NCBI GenBank assembly: GCA_017428265.1
Contig: JAFRRD010000052.1
Span: 48,648-112,647, forward strand
Source: Lachnospiraceae bacterium
Lineage (GTDB): Bacteria; Bacillota; Clostridia; Lachnospirales; Lachnospiraceae
DNA: 64,000 bases
Direction: 5' to 3'
Each line of letters starts with the position of its first letter. The stretch's first letter is position 1. The notes under the pieces were generated by a model. It worked only from the letters and a program-made list of their open reading frames with translations. It made no database searches and was not told the DNA's origin. The translations under genes and the position numbers were made by a program. This document shows positions 33,606-41,965 of the stretch, in pieces.

Positions 33606-34423
33606 CAGCGCTTTTTCTCCGCATTCTTCCCGCGGTTGTTGACCAGATTGGCGCGGTCGGCAATGGAGTTTTTGTGCGGTTTGTAGTCGGGACCGATCAC
33701 CGCGGCGGCTTTCTCAGCCGCTTCTTCGGCGGCTTTGGCTTCCTCCGCCAGGAGGTCGCGCCCCTCCTTTTTCGCTTCGCGGACGGCGATCTTATGGAGC
33801 CTTTCGGCTTCCTTTTCGGCCGCTTCCTGCTCGGCTCTTTCCTGCTTGATCTTTTCTGCTTCGATCTCAGCCGTCGTCGGGATGTGCGGGGCGTTTTTGT
33901 TGTAGGGGCTGGAGAAGCGGTCGCCCATCGCTTTGATGAGAATGTTCCGGAAATCTTCCAGCTTATCCTTCGTGAAGGCCCGGCGCGGGATCAGGAAGAG
34001 TTCCGAACCGGACGTGTAGACCAGAAAGGCACGCCGTATCTCAAAAGTGCAGGGGTAGTCCGCAAAGATCCCGGAGGAACTGAAGGCGATCTCCGGGACC
34101 TTCATGGTCATCCGGGTATCGGTATAGCGAAAGATGCTCTTTTTCCCCAGAATGCTTTTTTCTGATTTGGCGTAGCGGTGCACGGTCATTTCCAGTTTCG
34201 TGACCTGCAGCAGGATCCAGAAAATGGCAAAACCGGTGATATAGACGCTCGGCTCCCAGAAGGGGAGCATGCCCTGATCCACCAGGACCTTGTAGATCAC
34301 GAACGCGGCGAGCGTTCCGGCCGTGACATAAAGCAGCGGGCGGCGGCTCAGAAAATGGATATAGTAGTTCGCGGCGCGGTAATCCTGTTTATTGACGGTG
34401 AAAATGACTTCCTGCGTCTGCAT
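33605..34423 (-). CDS. YcxB-like membrane protein with charged C-terminal extension
   Basis: This 272-residue protein has an N-terminal cytoplasmic strand, two membrane helices (about residues 30-75) and a YcxB-like domain (to about 170: FRYTDTRMTMKVPEIAFSS, YTSGSELFLIPRRAF). The last 90 residues form an Ala/Glu/Lys-rich helical stretch, probably a coiled coil, ending in a basic tail. The function of YcxB proteins is unknown. It lies between an ABC-2 exporter and a HAD hydrolase in one minus-strand run. Confidence 0.65.
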   Translation of the reverse strand: MQTQEVIFTVNKQDYRAANYYIHFLSRRPLLYVTAGTLAAFVIYKVLVDQGMLPFWEPSVYITGFAIFWILLQVTKLEMTVHRYAKSEKSILGKKSIFRYTDTRMTMKVPEIAFSSSGIFADYPCTFEIRRAFLVYTSGSELFLIPRRAFTKDKLEDFRNILIKAMGDRFSSPYNKNAPHIPTTAEIEAEKIKQERAEQEAAEKEAERLHKIAVREAKKEGRDLLAEEAKAAEEAAEKAAAVIGPDYKPHKNSIADRANLVNNRGKNAEKKR

Positions 34424-34434
34424 GGCGCCTCCTT

Positions 34435-35775
34435 TCAGGCTTTGCCGAAGATGATCTTCAGCATTTCACGGGGCTTCGGCACACTGCCCTTGTACAGGCT
34501 CATCATACTGTACACTTTGCCGGCAAAATAGGTCACCACCAGCGCCAGCAGCGCGGTAAGGCCGAGGGCGGCGAGGCCGGTCCAGAGCGGCACCTGGTCC
34601 ATGAGCAGGCGGGACGGTGTGATGAGGATCGCAGTGAACGGCACGAAATCGTACCACATCGGACCGTCCGGGGCGCCCATCCCGTTCCCGAGCACGACCC
34701 GGAGGACGATGAAGAAGCTGACGATCAGGAACAGCTGGAAGATATACAGCACGGACGACAGCTCTTCGGGCTTGGAGGCGAAGCTTCCCGCGACGCCGGC
34801 GAGCGAGCAGTAGAGCAGGAAACCCGCGGCGATGAGAAGAAGCGCGACCAGGATATGGAGCGGCGAGAAGAGCTTCATGGTCATGCCGAGGTAGTCGAAG
34901 AAACGCAGGACGCCCATCGTGCTGTTCGGATGGATGCTCCGGGCGAGATGCGAGCCGAGCGCGCAGCCGCCGAAGAGCGCGGCGCCCCAGACGATCAGCT
35001 GCAGCAGCGAGGTCGCCCACGCGGCCAGGACCTTGCCGAGGATCATGGCCTTCGGCTTCACCGAGATCAGGAAGGTATCCATCAGCTTCGAGGTCTTTTC
35101 CAGGATCACGTTGTTGGCCACGGTATTGCCGTAGAACAGCACCAGGAAATAGATGAGCATGATGTTGACGTAGGGCAGCACCCAGCCTGCGATTTCGCGG
35201 AACAGGGCATTTTCGGCATCGCCGTCTTCGTCGGACGAGACCACGCCGACGCCGGCATACAGGGCCTGCGCCTGATCGGACGAAATATGCATTTCCGTGG
35301 CAAGAAGGACAGGCAGCTGCGAGGCAACGTTTTCCGCCAGGGCTTCGGCGGCGAGAAGTTCCTCGTTCACCGCTTCGTCGCCGGCAAGGCCGATGATCTG
35401 ATAACGGCCTTCTTCCTGCCGGATCACCAGCACATAGGCGCCTTCGCCGGCTTTTTCAGCGGCTTCGTACGCATCTGCCAAACTTTCGCAGCGGACAAAG
35501 AGGATGTCGGAACGGAACCCAAGAGAATCCCAGGCAAAGCCGTCGTCGGTTTCCACCGCATAGAAGACCTCTTTCACCCGGCCGAGGTCACCGGTCTCAA
35601 CTTCGATAAGCGGTTTTTGCTGATCCGGATCGGAACGGTTTTTCTCCGAAAGCGGGAGGATGACCGCTGGTGCGAGGAAGAGCAGCAGGGCCAGGATGAC
35701 CGTCCAGCTCTTGTATTTCTTTTCGCCGGCGATATGTTTGAACGTAAAGGAGAAGACCTGAGAGAATCCTTTCAT
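34435..35775 (-). CDS. ABC-2 type exporter permease, second subunit
   Basis: This 446-residue permease starts at ATG 35775 (MKGFSQVFSFTFKHIAGEKK) with GGGGGC-like purines upstream, four bases inside the first permease gene. It has an N-terminal helix, a large extracytoplasmic domain (about residues 45-215) and six helices in the second half, including YFLVLFYGNTVANNVILEKT, the NatB-like EKxSK region. Together with the adjacent permease and ATPase it forms an ABC exporter. The substrate is unknown; Na+ efflux is the annotation often given to NatAB relatives. Confidence 0.85.
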   Translation of the reverse strand: MKGFSQVFSFTFKHIAGEKKYKSWTVILALLLFLAPAVILPLSEKNRSDPDQQKPLIEVETGDLGRVKEVFYAVETDDGFAWDSLGFRSDILFVRCESLADAYEAAEKAGEGAYVLVIRQEEGRYQIIGLAGDEAVNEELLAAEALAENVASQLPVLLATEMHISSDQAQALYAGVGVVSSDEDGDAENALFREIAGWVLPYVNIMLIYFLVLFYGNTVANNVILEKTSKLMDTFLISVKPKAMILGKVLAAWATSLLQLIVWGAALFGGCALGSHLARSIHPNSTMGVLRFFDYLGMTMKLFSPLHILVALLLIAAGFLLYCSLAGVAGSFASKPEELSSVLYIFQLFLIVSFFIVLRVVLGNGMGAPDGPMWYDFVPFTAILITPSRLLMDQVPLWTGLAALGLTALLALVVTYFAGKVYSMMSLYKGSVPKPREMLKIIFGKA

Positions 35776-37091
35776 GACCGCGCCCCCTTTCCGAGACCCA
35801 TTTGCAGGATCCTGCCGAAGCCGAGCCGTTTGCCCTTGTAAATGATCAGGTTCGCATAGACTCTGGCGGCGAGGCGGAGCAGCAGGAAAATGAAGACCAG
35901 CTGGACCGCCCAGCCGATGACGATCGGTACGATCCCGACCGTCCCGTACATGTACATGGTCGGCGCCGAGAACATGGACAGCACCGGGATGATGCAGAAG
36001 GCATTGGCCATGCCGCCGCCTGCCGCCGAACCGAGGGCGGTGGCGAAGATCGAAACCATATAGCCCGCCATAATCAGGAACATGCACAGGCTCATAGCGC
36101 CGCTGCTGTCTTCAAGGCTCGCGCAGCCCGCACCGGAAAGGCCGGCCAGGATGCCGAAGGCGAGGAAACCGAGAAACGAAGTGATGAGCAGGACCGCGAG
36201 CTTGTCCGGGGCGAGATCGAGGCGCAGGGTGTTGGCCAGGAAATCATTCGTCCCGGAAATATCCATGAAGAGGCCGGTGACCGCGCGAGAAAGCGCCGCG
36301 CCGCCGAGCAGGATCACGTAGTAGAGCAGGGCATAGACGAGGGAGGCTAGCACCTTGCCGAGGAGCAGGGCGCCCGGTTCGACCGAGACCATCAGCAGAT
36401 CGACCAGCTTGGAGGCTTTTTCCTCCACGACGGAACGGATCACGAAGCTGACGGAAAGGATGCAGACCATCATGAGCAGCACGGAGAAGCCGAGCTGCAC
36501 GTTGTAGCGGCCCTGATCGAAGGAGAAATCTTCGTCGGAGATCGGAGAGAGCTCGCCGTTTTCACCCGGTGCCGGTTCATAGATCTTTACATATCCGCTC
36601 CGAGTGTCGGCCCAGTGATCGGGGCTTGAGGTAAGCGTGTCGATTTGCTTTTCCGTAAAGCCGGCGGCCAGAAGCTGCTGCCGGTAGACATAGGAGGCGA
36701 TGAGAGAGGCCGTGCCGAGGTCGCCGGCCGAGGATCCGGCAGCGGTCTCAACGTTCAGGCGGCCGTCTTCGCCGGGGGCGATACGGAATGCCGCAGCATC
36801 CTTTGCCTTCTCCGGCATTTCGCCTTCTTTGACGTCGACGGACCCGTAACCCGACTCCTCCAGATATTTCGGGAGGCCGGTCAGGGAGACCGAAGACTGA
36901 TTATCGATGTAGATCGTGGAAACGGAAGATGTTTCGCCCGCATTCCCCCTGATCAGGGACAGCAGCGGGATGGAAGCCAGGGCGAGGATCAACATGATGA
37001 TCATGGACCGGATGTTCGCCTTGGATTTCAGCAGCTGCACCAGCGTGAAGCGGAAGACCTTCCCGGTTCCGGCAAAGGTATTACGCTTCAT
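35772..37091 (-). CDS. ABC-2 type exporter permease, first subunit
   Basis: This 439-residue protein has the same plan as its neighbour: an N-terminal helix (MIIMLILALASIPLLSLI), an extracytoplasmic domain and six C-terminal helices with FVIRSVVEEKASKLVDLLMV, the NatB-type motif. Its start overlaps the ATPase gene by eleven bases. The two related but distinct permeases probably form a heterodimer. Confidence 0.87.
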   Translation of the reverse strand: MKRNTFAGTGKVFRFTLVQLLKSKANIRSMIIMLILALASIPLLSLIRGNAGETSSVSTIYIDNQSSVSLTGLPKYLEESGYGSVDVKEGEMPEKAKDAAAFRIAPGEDGRLNVETAAGSSAGDLGTASLIASYVYRQQLLAAGFTEKQIDTLTSSPDHWADTRSGYVKIYEPAPGENGELSPISDEDFSFDQGRYNVQLGFSVLLMMVCILSVSFVIRSVVEEKASKLVDLLMVSVEPGALLLGKVLASLVYALLYYVILLGGAALSRAVTGLFMDISGTNDFLANTLRLDLAPDKLAVLLITSFLGFLAFGILAGLSGAGCASLEDSSGAMSLCMFLIMAGYMVSIFATALGSAAGGGMANAFCIIPVLSMFSAPTMYMYGTVGIVPIVIGWAVQLVFIFLLLRLAARVYANLIIYKGKRLGFGRILQMGLGKGARS

Positions 37092-38073
37092 GGACGTGTT
37101 CCTCCCCGACCTTCTCCACGAAGATCTCGTGCAGCGAAGGTTCTCTTAAGTCATAGGTGATGATCGGCACGCCGGCCTCGATCAGGGCCTTCAGCAGACC
37201 GCCGGCCTGCTCCTCGCCGCTGACCTTCAGCTCGTACTCGTTTTCCTTTTCGGAAAGGACCGTGATGCCGGCGGCACTGATGAAGGGCATCGCGTCGGCT
37301 TCGCATTTCAGGTGCAGATGCACGCGGCCGTAGCTTTTCTTGATGTCGTTCAGGTTCCCCTGCAGCACCGCATGCGAGCGGTCGAGGATGGTGATGTCCG
37401 TGCAGAATTCCTCCACGGTCGCCATCTGGTGCGAGGACATGATCAGGTATTTGCCCTTCGCGATCTCATCCCGGATGACGTCGCGGATGAGGTCCGTGTT
37501 CACCGGGTCGAGGCCGGAAAGCGGTTCGTCAAGCACGATCAGTTCGGGATCGGACAGGAGGGCGGTCATGAACTGGATCTTCTGCTGGTTGCCCTTGGAG
37601 AGCTGCTCCGCAAGCTTCGGCTTTTCCTTCCTGACGCCGCCGAAGCGCAGAGCCTGTTTTTTCTGGCCGAGCATGGCAGAAGAAGCGGTATATTTTTCGG
37701 GGTAGAGATATTCCTCGACCTCAAGCCGTCTCGCCAGCGACCGGATGCGGGCCTTGGCTTCTTCCTTCGGAACGCCGCGCAGCCCGGCGAAATAGATCAG
37801 CTGATCCATCAGAGCGTATTTCGGGTACAGCCCGCGCTCCTCGGCCAGATAGCCGATGTTGCAGGAATCGGTGGTGAGCGGCTCGCCGTTCCAGAGGACT
37901 TCGCCGCCGTCCTTGGCGAGCATGCCGAGCATCATGCGGATCGAAGTGGTCTTGCCGGCGCCGTTGGTGCCGAGCAGGGCGTAGACGCCGGGGCGGTCCA
38001 TGGTGAAGGAAAGGTCCTCCACGACGACCTTGCTGCCGTATTTTTTATGCAGGTGGGAAACGATCAGACTCAT
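37081..38073 (-). CDS. ABC transporter ATP-binding protein, NatA-like
   Basis: This 330-residue ATPase has Walker A GTNGAGKTT, signature LSKGNQQK and Walker B ELIVLDEPLSGLD, with the H-loop in MSSHQM. The LSKGNQQ form and the C-terminal domain (ending LHEIFVEKVGEEHVHEA) are typical of the NatA subgroup. Between the helical domain and the signature there is an extra stretch of about 25 residues (TASSAMLGQKKQALRFGGVR). It is first in the exporter operon; the start has AAAGGAG. Confidence 0.92.
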   Translation of the reverse strand: MSLIVSHLHKKYGSKVVVEDLSFTMDRPGVYALLGTNGAGKTTSIRMMLGMLAKDGGEVLWNGEPLTTDSCNIGYLAEERGLYPKYALMDQLIYFAGLRGVPKEEAKARIRSLARRLEVEEYLYPEKYTASSAMLGQKKQALRFGGVRKEKPKLAEQLSKGNQQKIQFMTALLSDPELIVLDEPLSGLDPVNTDLIRDVIRDEIAKGKYLIMSSHQMATVEEFCTDITILDRSHAVLQGNLNDIKKSYGRVHLHLKCEADAMPFISAAGITVLSEKENEYELKVSGEEQAGGLLKALIEAGVPIITYDLREPSLHEIFVEKVGEEHVHEA

Positions 38074-38108
38074 ATGAAAACTCCTTTGGAAAATGAATCG
38101 GAAAACGG

Positions 38109-38762
38109 TCAGGCGCTGTGGAGACGGTCCTCCAGGGCGCTGTAGACAAGCAGCAGCGCGGTCCCGATGAGGATGCCGCCGATGACGTCGGTCAGCCAGT
38201 GCCAGCCGCAGAAGAGGCGCAGCAGGACGGTCAGAAGAACGAAGAACTGGCAGCCGATGACGACGGCGCTGCGGATCTTCGGGTCATTCAGGCGTTTTTG
38301 AAACTGCAGCGCGGCGGCGCCGAAGAAGGTGATCGCGAGCATCGTGTGGGACGAAGGGAAGGAAGCCGCCAGCTGCCCGTCCTCGAGGACCGGCCGGTAA
38401 TTGATGACGACCTTTTCAAAGAGGAGGTAAATGGCCAGCACGACGACGTAGAAGCCGCCGAGAAGATACAGGTCCTTATCGACTGCTTTCAGCTTCTTTC
38501 CCTTGACCAGCTGCAGCAGCCCCAGGAAGGCGAAGAATGCGGCGGACAGGAGCGCGAGATAGCCGATGATCTCGGACAGCTTGTAGAGCGAGTCGATCCG
38601 GCCGGTCAGCTTGAAGAAGGCGCCGTTTAAGGCGGCAAAACCGACGGAGGACCCGTTCGGGCCGATGGCCTTCACGTCGACGGTCCTGAGCAGAAGGATC
38701 AGGACCAGGAATGCGCCGCCGAGTGCCGCGGCTGCGAAGGCTTTCTTGAGGATTTTCTGCAT
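38109..38762 (-). CDS. PAP2 family membrane phosphatase
   Basis: This 217-residue protein with about six membrane helices has the lipid phosphatase motifs KVVINYRP (motif 1, one residue shorter in spacing than usual), FPSSHTM (motif 2, catalytic His) and RLFCGWHWLTD (motif 3). It may dephosphorylate undecaprenyl pyrophosphate or a phospholipid at the outer face of the membrane. The ATG at 38762 follows AAGGAGG; an in-frame extension upstream overlaps btuR and is not supported. Confidence 0.85.
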   Translation of the reverse strand: MQKILKKAFAAAALGGAFLVLILLLRTVDVKAIGPNGSSVGFAALNGAFFKLTGRIDSLYKLSEIIGYLALLSAAFFAFLGLLQLVKGKKLKAVDKDLYLLGGFYVVVLAIYLLFEKVVINYRPVLEDGQLAASFPSSHTMLAITFFGAAALQFQKRLNDPKIRSAVVIGCQFFVLLTVLLRLFCGWHWLTDVIGGILIGTALLLVYSALEDRLHSA

Positions 38763-38808
38763 GGCAATACCTCCTTGGTGTGTTATAGTATCGGGCGCAC
38801 CCGTTTTC

Positions 38809-39327
38809 TCAGAACTCAATTCCTTTCCGGCCCATCACGCCGTCATCGTAGGGGTGGCGGAGCTTGCGCATTTCGGTGATGTAGTCGGCGGCGTCGGAGA
38901 GAGCGGGGGAAGGATCGCGGCCGGTGAGAACGATTTCGAGGCCTTCCGGGCGGCAGATGATGTAGTCGAGGAGCTCGCGCTCCGGAACGATGCCGCAGTT
39001 AACGGCCGAGATGATCTCGTCGAGGACCAGAAGTCCGTAGCCGTCGGCGGCTTCCTTTTCGGCATTCAGCAGGAGGTCGGTGTAGAGCTTCCTCGCGTGG
39101 GCCAGTTCTTCGTCGTCCATGTCCCAGATGAAGCCGAGGTTCTCCGTGACGACGCGGACTTCGACGCCGAGCCCGCGGAGCGCTTCGATCTCCGAACTCT
39201 TCCCGTCCTTGAAAAACTGCACGAACAGCACCTTTCTGCCGGCACCGCGTGCACGGACGGACAGCCCGACGGCCGCCGTCGTTTTGCCTTTTCCGTCGCC
39301 GCAGTAGATATGGACAAGACCTCTCAT
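38809..39327 (-). CDS. btuR: Corrinoid adenosyltransferase (BtuR/CobO type)
   Basis: This 172-residue enzyme transfers adenosyl from ATP to reduced cob(I)alamin, giving adenosylcobalamin. The P-loop GDGKGKTTAAVG at the N-terminus, VLFVQFFKDG and LLVLDEII are typical of the CobA/CobO/BtuR family. It is transcribed divergently from kamB, next to genes for an adenosylcobalamin-dependent lysine aminomutase, whose cofactor it would provide. AGGAGGC precedes the ATG. Confidence 0.93.
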   Translation of the reverse strand: MRGLVHIYCGDGKGKTTAAVGLSVRARGAGRKVLFVQFFKDGKSSEIEALRGLGVEVRVVTENLGFIWDMDDEELAHARKLYTDLLLNAEKEAADGYGLLVLDEIISAVNCGIVPERELLDYIICRPEGLEIVLTGRDPSPALSDAADYITEMRKLRHPYDDGVMGRKGIEF

Positions 39328-39360
39328 GATGCCTCCTGAACGCTTTTTGTCTAAACTCTT

Positions 39361-39389
39361 ATTATAGGGCGGACGGCGCTTCTTGTCAA
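39361..39389 (-). promoter_or_regulatory. Promoter of btuR
   Basis: Read on the minus strand, TTGACA (39389-39384) and TATAAT (39366-39361) are spaced by 17 bases, a perfect consensus promoter. No cobalamin riboswitch was seen in the short leader. Confidence 0.88.
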
Positions 39390-39490
39390 ACCGGACAGGC
39401 GGTTTTTGAGGAGTTTTGAGGGTATGAGAAGGACAGGCTTTTTCGGTGTTTCGGGCGGCTTCGCGAGGCGCCCCGGCGGCGGGAAAGGGG

Positions 39491-39519
39491 TGGACGCGGG
39501 CGGCAAAGCGTGCTATGCT
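39491..39519 (+). promoter_or_regulatory. Promoter of kamBC
   Basis: TGGACG (39491-39496) and TATGCT (39514-39519) are spaced by 17 bases. The expected start point is only a few bases before the kamB ATG, so the message may have almost no leader; AGGA at 39521-39524 might then be partly untranscribed. The 100 bases between the two divergent promoters are GC-rich and show nothing else. Confidence 0.55.
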
Positions 39520-39528
39520 TAGGACGGT

Positions 39529-40542
39529 ATGAAGAACCGAGGATTAAGCGGACTGATCGGGGATGCGAAGACCGTGGTCATGCTGGGCATGTGCAAAAAT
39601 GCCGGCAAGACGACGGCTCTTTGCCGTCTGATCCGCGAACTGTCCGAAGAGGGCGGCGCGCCCGCGGCAATGACCAGCATCGGCCGTGACGGCGAGAGCC
39701 GGGACCTTGTCACCGGCACGGACAAGCCGCCGATCTATATGTACGAAGGGATGCTGGCGGCGACGGCACGGGAACTCCTGCCGCTTGCGGACGTCTCCCG
39801 CGAGATCCTCTCGGGCACGGGCCTGTACACGAGCCTCGGCGAGGTCATGATCTTCCGGGCCAGGAGCGACGGCTTCGTGCAGCTCGCCGGGCCGGCGATC
39901 GTAAGCCATCTGGAGCCGCTGAAAGCGATGCTGAAGGGCTTCGGGGCAGGCCGCCTGCTGATCGACGGGGCGCTTTCCCGCAGGAGCCCGGCGGCCGCGG
40001 CGAAAGACGGGGCCGTCATTCTGTCGACCGGCGCGTCGCTTGACCGCAGCCTGGAGCGGGTGCTTGCGGAAACGGCCTTTGCCGCAAAGATCCTTTGCCT
40101 GCCGCAAGAGGAAGCGCCCGGAGAAGAAACGGGACATTTTACCCTGTTCGGCGAAGACGGGGCAGGCAGCGCTGCCGAAGACCTGAATGCGCTTCCGCGC
40201 GATACCGGAGAGGAGACCCTCCTGGTGAGCGGCGCACTGACCGAGTCGCAGGCCGCGAGTCTGCTGAAAAGCCCCGTGCGGAAGGAAGGGCTGACGGTCC
40301 TCGCGCGCGACGCCGGCTGCTTGATGCTGCAGCGCGGGACCTTCGAAGCGCTCACGCGGCGCGGCGTAAGCTTTGCCGTAAGGAATGCATCGCGGCTGGC
40401 TGCGGTGACGGTCAATCCGCTCTCGGCCGGCGGCTGGCGCTTCCCGGAGGACGAATTCCGGGAGAGGATGCAGGAGGCGGTCGGCGTGCCGGTCCTGAAC
40501 GTGATGAGGGAGGAGGAAAGCCATGATCCGGCTGACGTTTGA
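39529..40542 (+). CDS. kamB: Lysine 5,6-aminomutase reactivase subunit KamB
   Basis: This 337-residue protein carries a P-loop near the N-terminus, VVMLGMCKNAGKTTALCRL, and SIGRDGESRD. It matches the partner protein that, with the MutS-like KamC, reactivates adenosylcobalamin-dependent lysine or ornithine aminomutases after cofactor damage. It overlaps kamC by 20 bases. Its location beside btuR, and in the same region as kamD/kamE, fits an exchange of inactive cobalamin for fresh adenosylcobalamin. The name rests on gene context and the KamC pairing more than on a strong motif. Confidence 0.78.
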   Translation: MKNRGLSGLIGDAKTVVMLGMCKNAGKTTALCRLIRELSEEGGAPAAMTSIGRDGESRDLVTGTDKPPIYMYEGMLAATARELLPLADVSREILSGTGLYTSLGEVMIFRARSDGFVQLAGPAIVSHLEPLKAMLKGFGAGRLLIDGALSRRSPAAAAKDGAVILSTGASLDRSLERVLAETAFAAKILCLPQEEAPGEETGHFTLFGEDGAGSAAEDLNALPRDTGEETLLVSGALTESQAASLLKSPVRKEGLTVLARDAGCLMLQRGTFEALTRRGVSFAVRNASRLAAVTVNPLSAGGWRFPEDEFRERMQEAVGVPVLNVMREEESHDPADV

Positions 40543-41965
40543 ACAGAAAGAAGAGCTGGGATTCAATACCGTGCGCAGTTGGCTGCAGCCGGCTTCTCCC
40601 TACGGCATCGCCCGGCTGAAGGAGGAAGGCTTCTACGGCCCGGAACAGCAGGCGGAACTGGAGCGGGAACTGGACAACGTGGCCGTCCTGCTGGCTGCGC
40701 TTTCCGAAAACGAAGCGGCGGTCCTGTCCCTGCAGCAGGCGCTTTCCGGCCTCAAGGAGGTCCGCGGGACCCTGGCGGTCTGCCGGGAGCGGAGCCTGAC
40801 CGAAGTGGAACTGTACGAACTGACGGCTTTCTGCCTGCGCCTTCGGGACTGTATCAAAAAGGCGGAGGCGCTGCCGGGATATGAGTGGCTGCACGGCGCA
40901 GGTTTCATTGCACCGGATCCTGCGATCCGCATCCTTCATCCCGAAGACAGCAGCCGCATCAGTTTTTATATCGAAGACGCGCGCACGCCCACGCTGCAGG
41001 CGGCCCGCAGTGAAAAGCGGGCTCTCGAACTGCGCCTGCGCACCGAAGAAGCCAATCGCCCGCAGCTTATTGCCGCGCGGCAGGAGGCGGTCCTGAAAGA
41101 AGAAGAAGCCTTAAATGAGATCTATCGGGACATAAGCGAAGCGCTGAGGCCGCATCTGGCAGACCTGGAACATGATGCCGAGGCGGCGGGGCGGCTGGAT
41201 GCCGCGATCGCCAAGGCGCTCCTGGCGCGGCGCTTTAGCTGCAGCCGGCCTCTGGTCGGCGGTGAAAACCTGACCCTGGAGGATGCGCTACACCCGCTGG
41301 TCGCGGAAGCCCTGAAGGCGCGCGGCAGAGCCTTCGTTCCGATCAGCGCGGAACTGTCCCGGGGCGTCACGGTGATCACCGGCGCCAACATGGGCGGCAA
41401 GAGCATTGCCCTGAAGACCGTTGTCCTGAACACCCTTCTTGCCCTCAGCGGCTGCTATGTGTTTTGCCGCAGGGCCGCGGTGCCGCTGTTTGCGAACCTG
41501 GAACTCATCAACCGCGACTTTTCGAACGCGGAGCGCGGCCTTTCGAGCTTCGGCGGCGAGATCCTGCGCTTCAACGAAGCCGTTTCGCGGCTCGGCGAGG
41601 GCCTTTCCTTCATCGCGATGGATGAATTTGCCCGCGGGACCAATACCGAGGAGGGTGAAGCGATCGCGCGGGCCGCGGTCAGCTTTCTTTCGAAGCAGAA
41701 CGCGGTGACTCTGCTGACGACGCATTACGACAATACTGCGGCGCTCGCGGTGCGGCACTATCAGGTGAAGGGCCTGAAAAAACTGGAGGAATTGCCGGAA
41801 GGCACGGTCTCCGGCACGGGGACGGACCGGCTGCGCCTGATCGAACAGGCCATGGACTACGGCCTGATCGAGGTGGAACCGGGGACGAAATGCCCGCGGG
41901 ATGCGATCGCGATCAGCCGCCTGCTTGGCCTTCCCGAAGAGATTTTGAAGGAGGCAGCAAAATGA
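40523..41965 (+). CDS. kamC: Lysine 5,6-aminomutase reactivase ATPase KamC (MutS-like)
   Basis: This 480-residue protein has a MutS-type ATPase domain: Walker A TGANMGGKSIALKT, FSSFGG-like LSSFGGEILRFNEA, Walker B FIAMDEFARGTN and LLTTHYDN. The helical core domain (residues about 50-250) is present, but the mismatch-recognition domains of MutS are absent, so this is not a repair protein. In lysine and ornithine fermenters such a gene accompanies KamB and serves as chaperone ATPase for the B12 enzyme. It overlaps the next gene by four bases. Confidence 0.87.
   Translation: MIRLTFEQKEELGFNTVRSWLQPASPYGIARLKEEGFYGPEQQAELERELDNVAVLLAALSENEAAVLSLQQALSGLKEVRGTLAVCRERSLTEVELYELTAFCLRLRDCIKKAEALPGYEWLHGAGFIAPDPAIRILHPEDSSRISFYIEDARTPTLQAARSEKRALELRLRTEEANRPQLIAARQEAVLKEEEALNEIYRDISEALRPHLADLEHDAEAAGRLDAAIAKALLARRFSCSRPLVGGENLTLEDALHPLVAEALKARGRAFVPISAELSRGVTVITGANMGGKSIALKTVVLNTLLALSGCYVFCRRAAVPLFANLELINRDFSNAERGLSSFGGEILRFNEAVSRLGEGLSFIAMDEFARGTNTEEGEAIARAAVSFLSKQNAVTLLTTHYDNTAALAVRHYQVKGLKKLEELPEGTVSGTGTDRLRLIEQAMDYGLIEVEPGTKCPRDAIAISRLLGLPEEILKEAAK

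Noticed and set aside
39328-39528. Cobalamin riboswitch between btuR and kamB
   Set aside because: The region contains two divergent promoters with very short leaders; no B12-box-like segment was found.
40523-41965. DNA mismatch repair MutS
   Set aside because: Only the ATPase and core domains are present and the gene is coupled to kamB, so it is the KamC reactivase ATPase.
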